64,000 nucleotides of DNA, taken from the NCBI RefSeq assembly GCF_018780075.1, contig NZ_JADMKB010000027.1:1-64000 (forward strand), given 5' to 3'. Shown here one piece after another: positions 10,046 through 18,460 of the stretch. The translations under genes and the position numbers were made by a program. The notes beneath the pieces were generated by a model. It ran no database searches and was not told the DNA's origin. It saw only the letters and a list, made by a program, of their open reading frames with translations. The stretch is from Hydrogenophaga sp. (GTDB lineage Bacteria; Pseudomonadota; Gammaproteobacteria; Burkholderiales; Burkholderiaceae_C). Numbering within the stretch: the stretch's first letter is position 1; every line of letters begins with the position of its first letter.

Positions 10046-10073
10046 GGTGTGGATAAGTCAGGTGTTTTTCAAG
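10046..10073 (-). promoter_or_regulatory. Possible sigma32-type promoter upstream of dnaK
   Basis: On the minus strand CTTGAAA (10067-10073) is a perfect match to the sigma32 -35 consensus. It is followed after 13 bp by TCCACACC, a weak match to CCCCATNT. Position, about 70-100 bp before dnaK, is sensible, but the -10 half is poor. Confidence 0.35.
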
Positions 10074-10094
10074 CCCCTGCCGTCACAAATGCCT

Positions 10095-10655
10095 TTATTT
10101 GGGGGCGGCCACCGTGACCAGGGCCGGGCGCAGCACGCGGTCGGCGATCAGGTAGCCCTTTTGCAGCACGGCGACCACGGTGTTGGCGTCCTGCTCGGCG
10201 GGCACCATGCTGATGGCCTGGTGCTGGTGCGGGTCGAATTTGGTGCCGGCGGCGGGGGCGATTTCGAGCACCTTGTGGCGCTCCAGCGCGCTTTTGAGCT
10301 GCTTGAGCGTGGCTTCGGAGCCTTCGCGCAGCTGTTCGCGCGTGGCTTCCTGGATGCCGAGGCCGGCTTCCAGGCTGTCGGTCACGGGCAGCAGGCTCTC
10401 GGCAAAACTCTCCACCGCGAACTTGCGGGCCTTGCTGATCTCGTCTTCGGCGCGGCGGCGGGCGTTTTCGGCCTCGGCCTTGGCGCGCAGGAACTGGTCG
10501 GCCAGATCGGCGTTTTTCGCCTTGAGTTCGGTGACTTCGTTGCTCAGGGCGGCCAGCGCGTCGGCTTCGGCCACCGCGGCAGCGGCCAGGACCTCTTCCG
10601 TGCTCATGGGAGCGTGGTTCTCGGGGCTGTCAGCGGGGTGTTGTGGTTGGCTCAT
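10095..10655 (-). CDS. grpE: Nucleotide exchange factor GrpE
   Basis: A 186-residue protein with an acidic, low-complexity N-terminus, then a long coiled coil (about residues 35-85, [20 protein letters not shown]). The globular beta-rich head contains the family signature [20 protein letters not shown]. It releases ADP from DnaK. As first gene of the operon it is preceded by a good sigma32-like promoter. Some GrpE starts could be at the internal MSTEEV, but the upstream MSQPQH start keeps the usual length. Confidence 0.96.
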   Translation of the reverse strand: MSQPQHPADSPENHAPMSTEEVLAAAAVAEADALAALSNEVTELKAKNADLADQFLRAKAEAENARRRAEDEISKARKFAVESFAESLLPVTDSLEAGLGIQEATREQLREGSEATLKQLKSALERHKVLEIAPAAGTKFDPHQHQAISMVPAEQDANTVVAVLQKGYLIADRVLRPALVTVAAPK

Positions 10656-10703
10656 GGCGGGTAAAAGGTCGTGAAATCAAAGGCAAAGCTGGCCGTGCGC
10701 AAC

Positions 10704-10731
10704 ATGTAGGGGCGGTCAGGCCGGGTTCAAG
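10704..10731 (-). promoter_or_regulatory. Sigma32-like heat-shock promoter of grpE-dnaKJ
   Basis: Minus strand CTTGAAC (10725-10731), 12-bp spacer, CCCCTACAT (10704-10712). This is close to the sigma32 consensus CTTGAAA-N13-CCCCATNT and lies about 50-75 bp before the grpE start, in the gap shared with the divergent FAH gene. Confidence 0.65.
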
Positions 10732-10794
10732 GGCTGGCGACAGCCAATTGGCTGGCGGGGGGCGAAAATCGGGGTTTTTCCACAGGCAAAGCCC

Positions 10795-11646
10795 ATGAAA
10801 CTCTTTCGACACGGCCCACAGGGCGCAGAACAACCCGGTCTGATCGACGCCAGCGGCGCGCTGCGCGACCTCTCGGGCGTGGTGGCGGACATCGGCCCGG
10901 CCACCCTGGGGCGTGATTCTATGTCCCGGCTGGCGGCGCTGAATCCGGCGTCGCTGCCCCTGCTGCCCGCCGACACCCGCCTGGGCGCCTGTGTGGGCGG
11001 GGTGGGCAACGTGGTCTGCATCGGTCTGAACTACGCCGACCACGCGGCCGAAGCCGGTCTGAAGGCGCCCGGCCAGCCCATCGTGTTCAACAAGCACAAC
11101 GGCGCCATCAGCGGCCCGACCGACGACGTGTGGCTCGCGCCCGGCTCGGAAAAGCTGGACTGGGAGGTGGAGCTGGGCATCGTGATCGGCGAGCGGGCGT
11201 TCCACGTGAGCGAGGCGGACGCCCTGCAACACGTGGCCGGCTTCTGCCTGGTCAACGACGTGTCCGAGCGGGCCTACCAGATCGAATACGAGGGCCAGTG
11301 GACCAAGGGCAAGAGCTACCCGACGCATTGCCCCATCGGCCCCTGGCTGGTCACGCCCGACGAGCTGGGCGACCCGCAGAACGTGGACCTGTGGCTGGAC
11401 GTGAACTGCGTGCGCCGCCAGACCGGCAACACCCGCACCATGATCTTCGGCGTGGCGCAGATCGTGAGTTACCTGAGCCGTTTCATGGCCTTGCAGCCGG
11501 GTGACGTGATCCCCACCGGCACGCCACCGGGCGTGGGCATGGGCATGAAGCCGCCGACCTACCTGAAGGTGGGCGACGTGGTGACCCTGGGCGGGCGCGG
11601 CCTGGGCGAGCAGCGCCAGGTGGTGGTGGCCAGCCCCGCCCGCTGA
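10795..11646 (+). CDS. Fumarylacetoacetate hydrolase (FAH) family protein
   Basis: A 283-residue protein. The catalytic FAH domain (about residues 70-280) shows the entry motif VVCIGLNYADHAAEAG, the metal-binding Glu pair in LDWEVELGIVIG, the Asp in CLVNDVSERAYQ, and the C-terminal TGTPPGVGMGMKPP turn. Members cleave or isomerise small beta-diketo or ureido acids such as fumarylpyruvate, 2-hydroxyhepta-2,4-diene-1,7-dioate or ureidoglycolate. Length and the N-terminal MKLFRHG strand match the group often labelled ureidoglycolate lyase, but specificity cannot be read from sequence. It abuts the convergent HxlR gene with zero spacing. Confidence 0.85.
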   Translation: MKLFRHGPQGAEQPGLIDASGALRDLSGVVADIGPATLGRDSMSRLAALNPASLPLLPADTRLGACVGGVGNVVCIGLNYADHAAEAGLKAPGQPIVFNKHNGAISGPTDDVWLAPGSEKLDWEVELGIVIGERAFHVSEADALQHVAGFCLVNDVSERAYQIEYEGQWTKGKSYPTHCPIGPWLVTPDELGDPQNVDLWLDVNCVRRQTGNTRTMIFGVAQIVSYLSRFMALQPGDVIPTGTPPGVGMGMKPPTYLKVGDVVTLGGRGLGEQRQVVVASPAR

Positions 11647-11994
11647 TCAGGGCGTGTGGGAGGACTGCGCGGCGGCCGCGCTGGCCGTGGCGGCCCGGGC
11701 TTGCTGGTGCGCCCACTTGCTGGCGAACTGCTGCACCTCGCCCATGCGGCGCGCGAGGTCGGCGCCCAGGTGGGTGAGGCGGTAGCCGTCGCCTGTGTGG
11801 TCCACCAGCCGGGCGGCACGCAGCTCTTTCAGGCGGGTGTTGAGGGTGTTGGGGGTGACGCCACCCACGCTGTCCTGCAGCAGGCGGAAGGTCTGTGGGT
11901 GCCCATCGCTCAAGGCCCAGATCACGCGCATCGCGTAGCGCGATTCCAGCAAGTCGAAGAGCTGAATCACCGCGGCCTTGTCTTTGGATGCCAT
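11647..11994 (-). CDS. HxlR-family winged-helix transcriptional regulator
   Basis: A 115-residue protein (MASKDKAAVIQLFDLLESRY) with the HxlR-type wHTH. MRVIWALSDGHPQTFRLLQD is followed by the recognition helix region TPNTLNTRLKELRAARLV and the wing DGYRLTHLGADL. It lacks the N-terminal cysteine many redox-sensing HxlR proteins use. The track start at 12105 lies upstream of the likely promoter and is rejected. The inverted repeat GCTAGCA-gtt-TGCTAGC about 70 bp upstream is a good autoregulatory site. A target other than itself could be the convergent FAH gene, though that is unproven. Confidence 0.8.
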   Translation of the reverse strand: MASKDKAAVIQLFDLLESRYAMRVIWALSDGHPQTFRLLQDSVGGVTPNTLNTRLKELRAARLVDHTGDGYRLTHLGADLARRMGEVQQFASKWAHQQARAATASAAAAQSSHTP

Positions 11995-12061
11995 GCTGTG
12001 TCTCCTGTCAGCCAACCTCTGTCGGGCTGGCTGAGGTCCACTATAGGGACATCCGGCCCTT

Positions 12062-12078
12062 GCTAGCAGTTTGCTAGC
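12062..12078. promoter_or_regulatory. Inverted-repeat operator upstream of HxlR gene
   Basis: Perfect 7-bp arms GCTAGCA / TGCTAGC with spacer GTT. On the minus strand it lies just upstream of a TATAGT -10-like box, where a dimeric repressor would block RNA polymerase. The assignment to HxlR is by proximity. Confidence 0.5.
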
Positions 12079-12159
12079 TGCGTGCGGTGCAGCAATGTGG
12101 CGCAAAGACCCACGATCAGGATTTACCCCGATTGCGCCCCCCGGGGCGGGGAGGGGGCC

Positions 12160-12699
12160 TTACGGCCGATAAACCCGGCGCAGCAAGGCTTTGAGGGTGT
12201 CCAGCTCTTTCGCCGAGAGCCGGCTGGCCACGTCGATCTCCAGCTGGGTGGCGGTGGCCTGGGCGCTCTTTTGCAGCTTCTTGCCGGCGGGCGAGAGGTG
12301 CAGGCCCTGGGCGCGGCGGTCGGTGGGGTGGGGCCGGCGCTCGATCAGCCCGCGCTTGTCCAGGCTTTTGATCATGCCGACCAGGTTGGGCGGCAGGATG
12401 TCCAGCGCGACGCAGAGCTGGCGCGAGGTGATGCCGGGGTTGTGGGCGATGAGCGTGAGCACCGAGAAGTCCACCGGGCGCAGGCCGAAGGGCGCCATGC
12501 GCTGCAGGAATACGCCGATCACGGCCAGCGCCGCGCGCCGGGCGTTGTAGCCCAGCAGGGATTCGAGGTAACTGGTGTCGATGCCAGCGTCGCTGTCGGT
12601 GGTGGCGGACGACTTCGGTGCCGTGCCGGTGGCGGTCTTGCGGGCAGCGCGCGGGCGGCGCAGGGTGTTGGCAACGGTCGTTTCGGGCATGGTTGCCAA
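12160..12699 (-). CDS. MarR-family transcriptional regulator
   Basis: A 179-residue protein with a 40-residue basic, probably disordered N-terminal extension before the MarR fold. The winged helix-turn-helix spans about residues 70-150: VDFSVLTLIAHNPGITSRQL, then the recognition helix LDILPPNLVGMIKSLDKRGL and the wing RRPHPTDRRAQGLHLS. MarR proteins of hydroxycinnamate clusters (FerC/CouR types) bind the CoA thioester as effector and derepress the catabolic genes. It lies 36 bp downstream of the acyl-CoA dehydrogenase gene on the same strand, so it is either the last gene of that operon or has its own promoter. Confidence 0.85.
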   Translation of the reverse strand: MATMPETTVANTLRRPRAARKTATGTAPKSSATTDSDAGIDTSYLESLLGYNARRAALAVIGVFLQRMAPFGLRPVDFSVLTLIAHNPGITSRQLCVALDILPPNLVGMIKSLDKRGLIERRPHPTDRRAQGLHLSPAGKKLQKSAQATATQLEIDVASRLSAKELDTLKALLRRVYRP

Positions 12700-12700
12700 G

Positions 12701-12718
12701 GATAACGGTATCGTGATC
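12701..12718. promoter_or_regulatory. Imperfect palindrome at the MarR gene start
   Basis: GATAACG-GTAT-CGTGATC is an inverted repeat with 6 of 7 matching positions directly before the MarR start codon. It could be the autoregulatory operator. This is weak evidence on its own. Confidence 0.35.
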
Positions 12719-12735
12719 GGCTTCTCAGGGGGTTG

Positions 12736-14445
12736 TCACCCGGCCAGCGTGTGTTCCATCATCGCCAGCCGCATCTGGAACTCGGGCCAGACCCAGCGCC
12801 AGAAGCCGGTCTGCGCGGTCTGCCAGCGGGTGGTGTCCGAACCCGGCGTGGCGCCGATGCGCGCCCAGGCCCAGGCCATCAGCAGCATCGCCACGGCGCG
12901 CAGGAAATCATCGGCCAGCCAGTGCGGCAGGTCGGCCGGCGCGTCTTTCGAGGTGGTGCGCGGCAGCAGGCGCTCGCGCAGGAAGGTGGCAAAGCCGTCG
13001 AGTTGCGCTTTCACGCGCCGGGCCTGTTCGTCGTCACCGAGCTCCGCGCCGATGTCGGCCAGCAGCTGCAGCAGCGCCGCAGCGCCGTCGGGCAGGGTCT
13101 TGCGCAGCAGCAGGTCGATCGCCTGGATCTCGTTCGTGCCCTCGTAGATCATGGCCACGCGCGCGTCGCGCACGATCTGCTCGATGCCCCATTCGCGCAC
13201 GAAGCCGTGGCCGCCGAACACCTGCAGGCAGGCGCTGGCGCCGTGGAAGGCCTGGTCGGTCCAGGCCGCCTTGAGCACCGGGGTGACCAGGGTGCACCAG
13301 CGGCTGGCGAGCCCGCGACGCGCAGCGTCGCCGTGGTGCTTGAGGATGTCCAGTTCCAGCGCGGTGCGGTAGGCGACGACGCGGCCGGCGTCCACCCAGG
13401 CGCGCTGCGCGTCGAGGATACGGCGCATGGCGGGGTGTTGTTCGATCAGATCCGCTTCACCCGCTTTGGCGCTGCCACCCGGCGCGCGCATCTGGCGGCG
13501 TTCTTTCGAGTAGGCGTCGGCCTTCTGCCAGGCCGCATCGAGCAGGCCGATGCCCTGCAGGCCCACGTGCAGGCGGGCGGCGTTCATCATCACGAACATC
13601 GCGTTCAGGCCCTTGCCGGGCTCGCCCACGATCCAGCCCGGGGCTTCGTCGAAACGCATCACGCAGGTGGGGCTGCCGTGCAGGCCCATTTTTTCTTCGA
13701 TGCGTTCGCAGACCACCGCGCTTCTGGATCCGTCCTCGTAGAACTTGGGCACCAGGAACAGCGACAGGCCCTTGGGGCCGGGCGGGCTGTCGGGCAGGCG
13801 CGCCAGCACCAGGTGCACGATGTTGTCGGTCAGGTCGTGCTCGCCGCCGGAAATGAAGATCTTGGTGCCGGAGAGGGCAAAGCGGCCGTCGGCCATCGGC
13901 ACGGCCTTGGTGCGGCACAGGCCCAGGTCCGAGCCCGCGTGCGGCTCGGTCAGGCACATGGTGGCCAGCCATTCGCCGGTGGCGAGCTTCTCCAGGTAAC
14001 GCGCCTTCAGTTCGGGCGAGGCGTGGTGCTTGATGCATTCGTAGGCGCCGTGCAGCAGGCCGGGCGCCATGGTCCAGCCGTGGTTGGCGGCGCTCAGGTT
14101 TTCGTACAGCATGGCCTCCAGCACGGCCGGCAGGCCCTGGCCGCCGTCTTCGGTGGCGCAGGCCAGCGACGGCCAGCCGGCCTGCCAGAAGGCCTGGTAG
14201 GCGTCGCGGAAACCGGGCGGCATGGTGACGGCGCCAGCCTTCCACTGCGCGCCCACCTCGTCGCCCTCGCGGCTGAGCGGGGCGATCACCTCGCCCACGA
14301 ACTTGCCGGCTTCGTCCGTCACCTGCACCAGCAGGTCCTCATCGACATCGGCGTAGGCGGGCAGGGCGGCGAGCTGCTGCGGCGCCTGCAGCACGTGCTG
14401 CAGGATGAAACGTTGTTCGGCGGGCTGGGGCTGGTAGGCGTTCAT
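12736..14445 (-). CDS. Acyl-CoA dehydrogenase (long, DmdC-like)
   Basis: A 569-residue FAD enzyme, about 190 residues longer than classical acyl-CoA dehydrogenases. The N-terminal helical domain is followed by the flavin/substrate motifs CLTEPHAGSDLG and GTKIFISGGEHD. The C-terminal domain has QVFGGHGFVREWGIEQIVRD and the catalytic Glu in MIYEGTNEIQ. An extra C-terminal domain carries WARIGATPGSDTTRWQ. Members of this long subgroup oxidise short or aryl-branched acyl-CoAs such as 3-methylthiopropionyl-CoA. Within this cluster it might desaturate a phenylpropanoyl-CoA to the cinnamoyl-CoA, letting dihydro-hydroxycinnamates enter the pathway. That role is inference. Confidence 0.85.
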   Translation of the reverse strand: MNAYQPQPAEQRFILQHVLQAPQQLAALPAYADVDEDLLVQVTDEAGKFVGEVIAPLSREGDEVGAQWKAGAVTMPPGFRDAYQAFWQAGWPSLACATEDGGQGLPAVLEAMLYENLSAANHGWTMAPGLLHGAYECIKHHASPELKARYLEKLATGEWLATMCLTEPHAGSDLGLCRTKAVPMADGRFALSGTKIFISGGEHDLTDNIVHLVLARLPDSPPGPKGLSLFLVPKFYEDGSRSAVVCERIEEKMGLHGSPTCVMRFDEAPGWIVGEPGKGLNAMFVMMNAARLHVGLQGIGLLDAAWQKADAYSKERRQMRAPGGSAKAGEADLIEQHPAMRRILDAQRAWVDAGRVVAYRTALELDILKHHGDAARRGLASRWCTLVTPVLKAAWTDQAFHGASACLQVFGGHGFVREWGIEQIVRDARVAMIYEGTNEIQAIDLLLRKTLPDGAAALLQLLADIGAELGDDEQARRVKAQLDGFATFLRERLLPRTTSKDAPADLPHWLADDFLRAVAMLLMAWAWARIGATPGSDTTRWQTAQTGFWRWVWPEFQMRLAMMEHTLAG

Positions 14446-14465
14446 GAGGTCGTGTGTGGGATGGA

Positions 14466-15149
14466 TCAGCGGTCGCGGGTGGCTTCCTGGGTCTTGTCGG
14501 GCGAGCCTTCGAGCCCGGCCAGCAGCGCCTTGTTGCTGCCGGGAATGACCATCTGGAACTTGTTGTCCACGGTGGTGTATTCGTAGTAGCCCATGCGCGC
14601 GATCGGCTGCATCTTGAGCACATCGACCATGCCGTTGCCGTCGATGTACTGGTCGTCGATGTGGATGCCCACCACGCGGCCGAACACCACGTCCACCGTG
14701 CCCATGGGCGGGCGGCCCGGGAAGCGCACGGTGTTGAGGTATTCACATTCGAACTGGATCGGCGAGCCCTTGACACGTTTGGGTTTGACGAGCCGGCTCT
14801 CCAGCTTCTCCAGCCCGGCGCGTTCAAATTCATCGACACCGTGCGGCAACTCCTCGGCGCTGATGTTGACCGCCTCGCGCAGCGCGAAGGTCGCCATGTT
14901 CCAGACGAACTGGCCCATCTGCTCGGCGTTGCGCACCGAGTCCTTGCGCTCACCCTGCGTGCTCTGGTTGGCGCTGAACATGACGATCGGCGGGTCGAAG
15001 GTCACGTTCTGGAACTGGCTGTAGGGCGCGAGGTTGTCGCGGCCCAGCGCGTCCACCGTGGAGATCCAGCCGATGGGGCGCGGGACCACGCAGGACTTGA
15101 ACGGGTTGTGCGGCAGGCCATGGGGCGTCTGGCCCGGTTCGTAGTACAT
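14466..15149 (-). CDS. Flavin reductase-like (split beta-barrel FMN-binding) protein
   Basis: A 227-residue protein with the flavin-reductase domain: YEPGQTPHGLPHNPFKSCVV, PRPIGWISTVDALGRDNLAPYS and PIVMFSANQ are the FMN-phosphate loops. It belongs to the DIM6/NtaB-like group that provides reduced flavin or acts as a small FMN enzyme. It lies 20 bp from the acyl-CoA dehydrogenase gene and 31 bp from the esterase gene on the same strand, so it is part of that operon. No partner monooxygenase is visible nearby. Confidence 0.82.
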   Translation of the reverse strand: MYYEPGQTPHGLPHNPFKSCVVPRPIGWISTVDALGRDNLAPYSQFQNVTFDPPIVMFSANQSTQGERKDSVRNAEQMGQFVWNMATFALREAVNISAEELPHGVDEFERAGLEKLESRLVKPKRVKGSPIQFECEYLNTVRFPGRPPMGTVDVVFGRVVGIHIDDQYIDGNGMVDVLKMQPIARMGYYEYTTVDNKFQMVIPGSNKALLAGLEGSPDKTQEATRDR

Positions 15150-15180
15150 GGCGGTGCTCCGTTCGGTGGACGTTCGGGGA

Positions 15181-16905
15181 TCAGCGGCAGACGAAGCTGG
15201 ACGCGTCTTCCGTTGGCCCCGATCCCTTGTAGGTCGCGACCGTGGGGTAGGCGCACAGCGGGCGGCTGCGGTTGGGCGCCCAGCTGGCCGGCACCTCGGT
15301 GTTTTCGCCGCCGGGGTTGCCCGCGCCGCGCGCCGTGGCTACCACGGCCTGCGGCGCCTGGCCCTGCTCGACCCACTTGACCAGGGGCGAGAGCAGGTCG
15401 AACTGGTCGGTGGACAGGCCGCCGCTGCAGTGCGCCATGCCGGGCACCGGGAAGAAGCGTGCGAAACCGTCGGCCTTTCCACCCAGTGCCTGGTCCAGGC
15501 GCAGCATCCACTGGCGGGTGTCTTCGGCGGAGAAGATCGCGTCGGCCACGCCGTGGTAGATCACCATCTTCGCGCCGCGGTCCTTCAGCTTGGCGAGGTT
15601 CACCGGATTCTCGTGACCGGGTGGGGTCATGAGCGACAGGCCCGATTCGCGGTACACGTCGCTGGTGGCGCTGAACATGGGCAGGCGGGCGGTGATGTCG
15701 ACCTTGAGCGGGTCGAACATGCCCGGCGGCACGCTGAACACGGTGCCGACCGACAGCGGGTCGAGCGCGACCGAGTTGGCGAACTTCCAGGTGCCCCAGT
15801 TGTCACCGGCCAGACCCGGATCGAAGGGGAAGGCGGCGTAGATCGACTGACCGCCGTTGGTGCGGCCGCCGGCGAACACGCTGGCGATCACCGTCTTCTG
15901 TGCCGCGCTCAGGCACTGCCCGTTGCGCTCGCCGGAGCAGGTGGGCACGCCGGTGTCCAGCTTGAAGCTGGCCTGGCAGGCCTGCATGGCCTGGACCATG
16001 CCGTCCTTCGCGCCGTCCAGCGCGTCGCATTTGCCCAGGATGGCGCTGGCCACCAGCTGGCGCTCGGCCTTGGTGAAGGCGCCGCCGAGGTCGGGGATCT
16101 TCGCGGTCGGGTTGAGCGGGTGTTGGGTGGTCGCACCGGCCACGGCCAGCGGCGCCCACTGCTGCGCACCCCAGAGCTGGGCCAGCGCGGCGTTGGGCAG
16201 GCGGTAGCCGGGTGCGCCGACGAGGTAGCCGTCGTAGGCCTGGCCGCGCGCGGCCTCGACCAGCGCGTGGCGGCCGCCGTTGGAGCAGCCGCCCAGGTAG
16301 GAGCGGTCCGGTCCCTTGCCGTAGGCCGTGGCGATCAGGGCCTTGGCCATGGGCGTGAGCTTGGCCACCGCCTGGTAGCCGTAGTCCAGCCGCGACTGGG
16401 CTTCCAGACCGAAGTAGGGCGTCTGCGGGCCCGAATGACCGGCGTCGGAGCTGATCACGGCAAAGCCTTGCATCAGCGCACCGGTCAGCGGGCCGCCGCC
16501 CAGCGCGCCGTCGGCCGTCTTCACCGAGCCGTCCAGGCCCCCGTTGCCCTGGTAGTAGAAGCGGCCGTTCCAGGCCTTGGGCAGGCGCATCTCGAAGCCG
16601 ATCGCGTAGTCGCGGTTGTCCGATCCCTTGCGCTTGTGCATGGCGCCTTTGACCAGGCAGTGTTCCGCCACGGGCTGGTTGCCCTGCTTCAGCTCGCCAA
16701 CCGGCACGGTGCTCACGGCGTCCACGGTGGTCTGGTCGAAGCGGAAGGACTGGGCCAGTTCGGCGCAGGTTTTCAGGGGCGCGCCGACAGCGGCGCTCAG
16801 GCGCGCGGTGCCGGCGGGGGCGGTGGGCGACGAGGAACAGGCGGCGAGGGTGATGCCGGTCAGGGTGGCGCCGGCGATGCGCAGGGAGCGGTGCAGGGAC
16901 TTCAT
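15181..16905 (-). CDS. Tannase/feruloyl esterase family lipoprotein
   Basis: A 574-residue secreted esterase. It starts MKSLHRSLRIAGATLTGITL, with lipobox LAAC ahead of a Ser-rich linker, so it is probably outer-membrane anchored. The alpha/beta-hydrolase has the nucleophile motif GGCSNGG near the middle, a DAIFSAEDT segment with the acid, and the catalytic His in PGMAHCSGG. The Cys next to the Ser and the Cys after the His form the CS-D-HC disulfide typical of tannases and fungal-type feruloyl esterases. It would release ferulate, coumarate or gallate from plant esters outside the cytoplasm. The adjacent CoA ligases, hydratases and Bug receptors support hydroxycinnamates as products. Confidence 0.88.
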   Translation of the reverse strand: MKSLHRSLRIAGATLTGITLAACSSSPTAPAGTARLSAAVGAPLKTCAELAQSFRFDQTTVDAVSTVPVGELKQGNQPVAEHCLVKGAMHKRKGSDNRDYAIGFEMRLPKAWNGRFYYQGNGGLDGSVKTADGALGGGPLTGALMQGFAVISSDAGHSGPQTPYFGLEAQSRLDYGYQAVAKLTPMAKALIATAYGKGPDRSYLGGCSNGGRHALVEAARGQAYDGYLVGAPGYRLPNAALAQLWGAQQWAPLAVAGATTQHPLNPTAKIPDLGGAFTKAERQLVASAILGKCDALDGAKDGMVQAMQACQASFKLDTGVPTCSGERNGQCLSAAQKTVIASVFAGGRTNGGQSIYAAFPFDPGLAGDNWGTWKFANSVALDPLSVGTVFSVPPGMFDPLKVDITARLPMFSATSDVYRESGLSLMTPPGHENPVNLAKLKDRGAKMVIYHGVADAIFSAEDTRQWMLRLDQALGGKADGFARFFPVPGMAHCSGGLSTDQFDLLSPLVKWVEQGQAPQAVVATARGAGNPGGENTEVPASWAPNRSRPLCAYPTVATYKGSGPTEDASSFVCR

Positions 16906-16998
16906 GGACGGCCTTTGAATGGGGGAAGATTCACCCCGCCGGAGCGGGGCCGAAGACACGGCAAAAAAAGGGGGCGGCGGCGGGCCGCCCCGCGCTCA

Positions 16999-17994
16999 TC
17001 AGGACTCGGCGGTGAAGCCGATCTTCTTGACCAGCGGGCCCCAGAGGTCGAAGTAGTACTTCATGCTCTTGGCCATCTCTTCCGGCGAGCCGCCGACCGG
17101 CACCATGGCGGAGATGGCCAGGCTGTCGATGACCGTCTTTTCCTTGAGCGCGGCGTTGATGGCCTGGTTGGCGCTGGTCACCACGGCCGCGGGGGTCTTG
17201 GCCGGCGCGTAGAAACCGAACCACTCCTCGACCACCAGGTCGGGGAAGCCCTGCTCGGCGAAGGTGGGCACCTCTGGCACGAAGGTCGAGCGCTGCTTGC
17301 CCGAGGTGGCGATGATGCGCAGCTTGCCGGCCTTGTGGTTGGGCAGGAAGTCGCCGTGGGGCGTGAACATGCTGGCGAGCTGGCCGCCGATCACGTCGGT
17401 GATGCCGGGGATGGAGCCACGGTAGGGCACGTGCTTGAGGTCCACGTTCGCTTCCAGGCCCAGCAGCGCGCCGAGGAAGTGCGGCGTGGAACCGGCGGCG
17501 GGCGAGCCGTAGTTGGCCAGCGTGGGGTTGGCCTTGCACCAAGCCAGGTAGTCCTTCACCGTCTTCACCGAGGCTGGCACCATCGGGCCGACGGCCAGGC
17601 CGTGCGCGAGCATCGAGGCCATGGCGACGGGCACCAGGTCCTTGAAGGGGTCGTAGCTCAGCTGCTTGTAGATGTGCGGGTAGATCGACATCATCGAATA
17701 CGGCGTGAGCAGCAGCGTGGCGCCATCGGGCGCGGCGTTCTTCACGGTTTCGACGGCGATGCGACCCGCGGCGCCGGTCTTGTTCTCCACCACGGCGGCG
17801 TTCTTGGTGTACGCCGAGCCGCCCAGCTTTTCGCCGATGCGGCGGCTGGTCACGTCGGCGCTGCCGCCGGCGGGAAAGCCGTTGACGATCTTCACCTGTT
17901 CGAGCCCCTGGGCAAAGGCGTGTTGCAGGCCGAGGCTGCCCAGCAGGGTGGAGCCGGCGGTGGCCTGGATGATCTGGCGGCGGTTGAGGGTCAT
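16999..17994 (-). CDS. Bug-type periplasmic solute-binding protein (TctC family)
   Basis: A 331-residue receptor with an RR-containing signal (MTLNRRQIIQATAGSTLLGS, cleavage near HAFAQG) that could use the Tat route. The Bug fold shows the first carboxylate loop (VNGFPAGGSADVTSRRIGEK), VVENKTGAAGRIAVE and YGSPAAGSTPHFLGALLG. These proteins deliver small carboxylates to TctAB-type permeases or act as extracytoplasmic sensors. No tctA or tctB is in the window. The gene lies inside the ferulate-like operon, so an aromatic acid ligand is plausible. It is clearly paralogous to the Bug gene at 23653-24642, which sits in the sister cluster. Confidence 0.88.
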   Translation of the reverse strand: MTLNRRQIIQATAGSTLLGSLGLQHAFAQGLEQVKIVNGFPAGGSADVTSRRIGEKLGGSAYTKNAAVVENKTGAAGRIAVETVKNAAPDGATLLLTPYSMMSIYPHIYKQLSYDPFKDLVPVAMASMLAHGLAVGPMVPASVKTVKDYLAWCKANPTLANYGSPAAGSTPHFLGALLGLEANVDLKHVPYRGSIPGITDVIGGQLASMFTPHGDFLPNHKAGKLRIIATSGKQRSTFVPEVPTFAEQGFPDLVVEEWFGFYAPAKTPAAVVTSANQAINAALKEKTVIDSLAISAMVPVGGSPEEMAKSMKYYFDLWGPLVKKIGFTAES

Positions 17995-18040
17995 GGTGTT
18001 GTCTCCGGTGGTGGTGGTGAAAAAGGTGGCGGGAAAGGCA

Positions 18041-18460
18041 TCAGCTGCACAGGGCCCTGATGTCGGCGGGGATGGGGATGGCCTTGATGCGGTCGGGGTG
18101 GGCCGGGTCGCGCATGCAGAAGGCCCGGGTCTCTTCGCCCTCACAGATCAGCGTGTCGCCGCGCTTGACGATGTGCTTGTGGATCAGCACCTTCTCGCGC
18201 CACTCGGTGACGCTGGTGTGGACCTGCAGGCGCTCGCCGTAGGTGGCGGGGGTGAAGAATTTCGTGTGGATCTCCAGCAGCGGCGTGCCGATGATCCCCG
18301 TCGTTTTCTGCAGCTCGCGCCACGGCGGCACGTCGCAGCGCACGAAGAAGTTGAGCGACGAGGCGTCCATCCACTTGCTGAAGTTCGGGAAGAAGACGAT
18401 CCCGGCGGGATCGCAGTCGCCGAACATCACCTCGACCTCGTAAACGACGACCTTGCTCAT
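18041..18460 (-). CDS. Acyl-CoA thioesterase, 4-hydroxybenzoyl-CoA thioesterase (FcbC-like) type
   Basis: A 139-residue hot-dog-fold protein. The N-terminal motif VMFGDCDPAGIVFFPNFSKW carries the catalytic Asp of Pseudomonas-type 4-hydroxybenzoyl-CoA thioesterases. The rest (LLEIHTKFFTPATYGERLQV) is the long helix-sheet region. It would hydrolyse an aroyl-CoA to the free acid and CoA. The start codon overlaps the stop of the SDR gene by one base (TGATG), indicating translational coupling. In this cluster it could release 4-hydroxybenzoyl- or vanilloyl-CoA formed after side-chain shortening. Confidence 0.85.
   Translation of the reverse strand: MSKVVVYEVEVMFGDCDPAGIVFFPNFSKWMDASSLNFFVRCDVPPWRELQKTTGIIGTPLLEIHTKFFTPATYGERLQVHTSVTEWREKVLIHKHIVKRGDTLICEGEETRAFCMRDPAHPDRIKAIPIPADIRALCS

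Noticed and set aside
15148-18060. 970-residue plus-strand ORF
   Set aside because: It spans three clear minus-strand genes (feruloyl esterase, Bug receptor, start of thioesterase region) and has no domain character.
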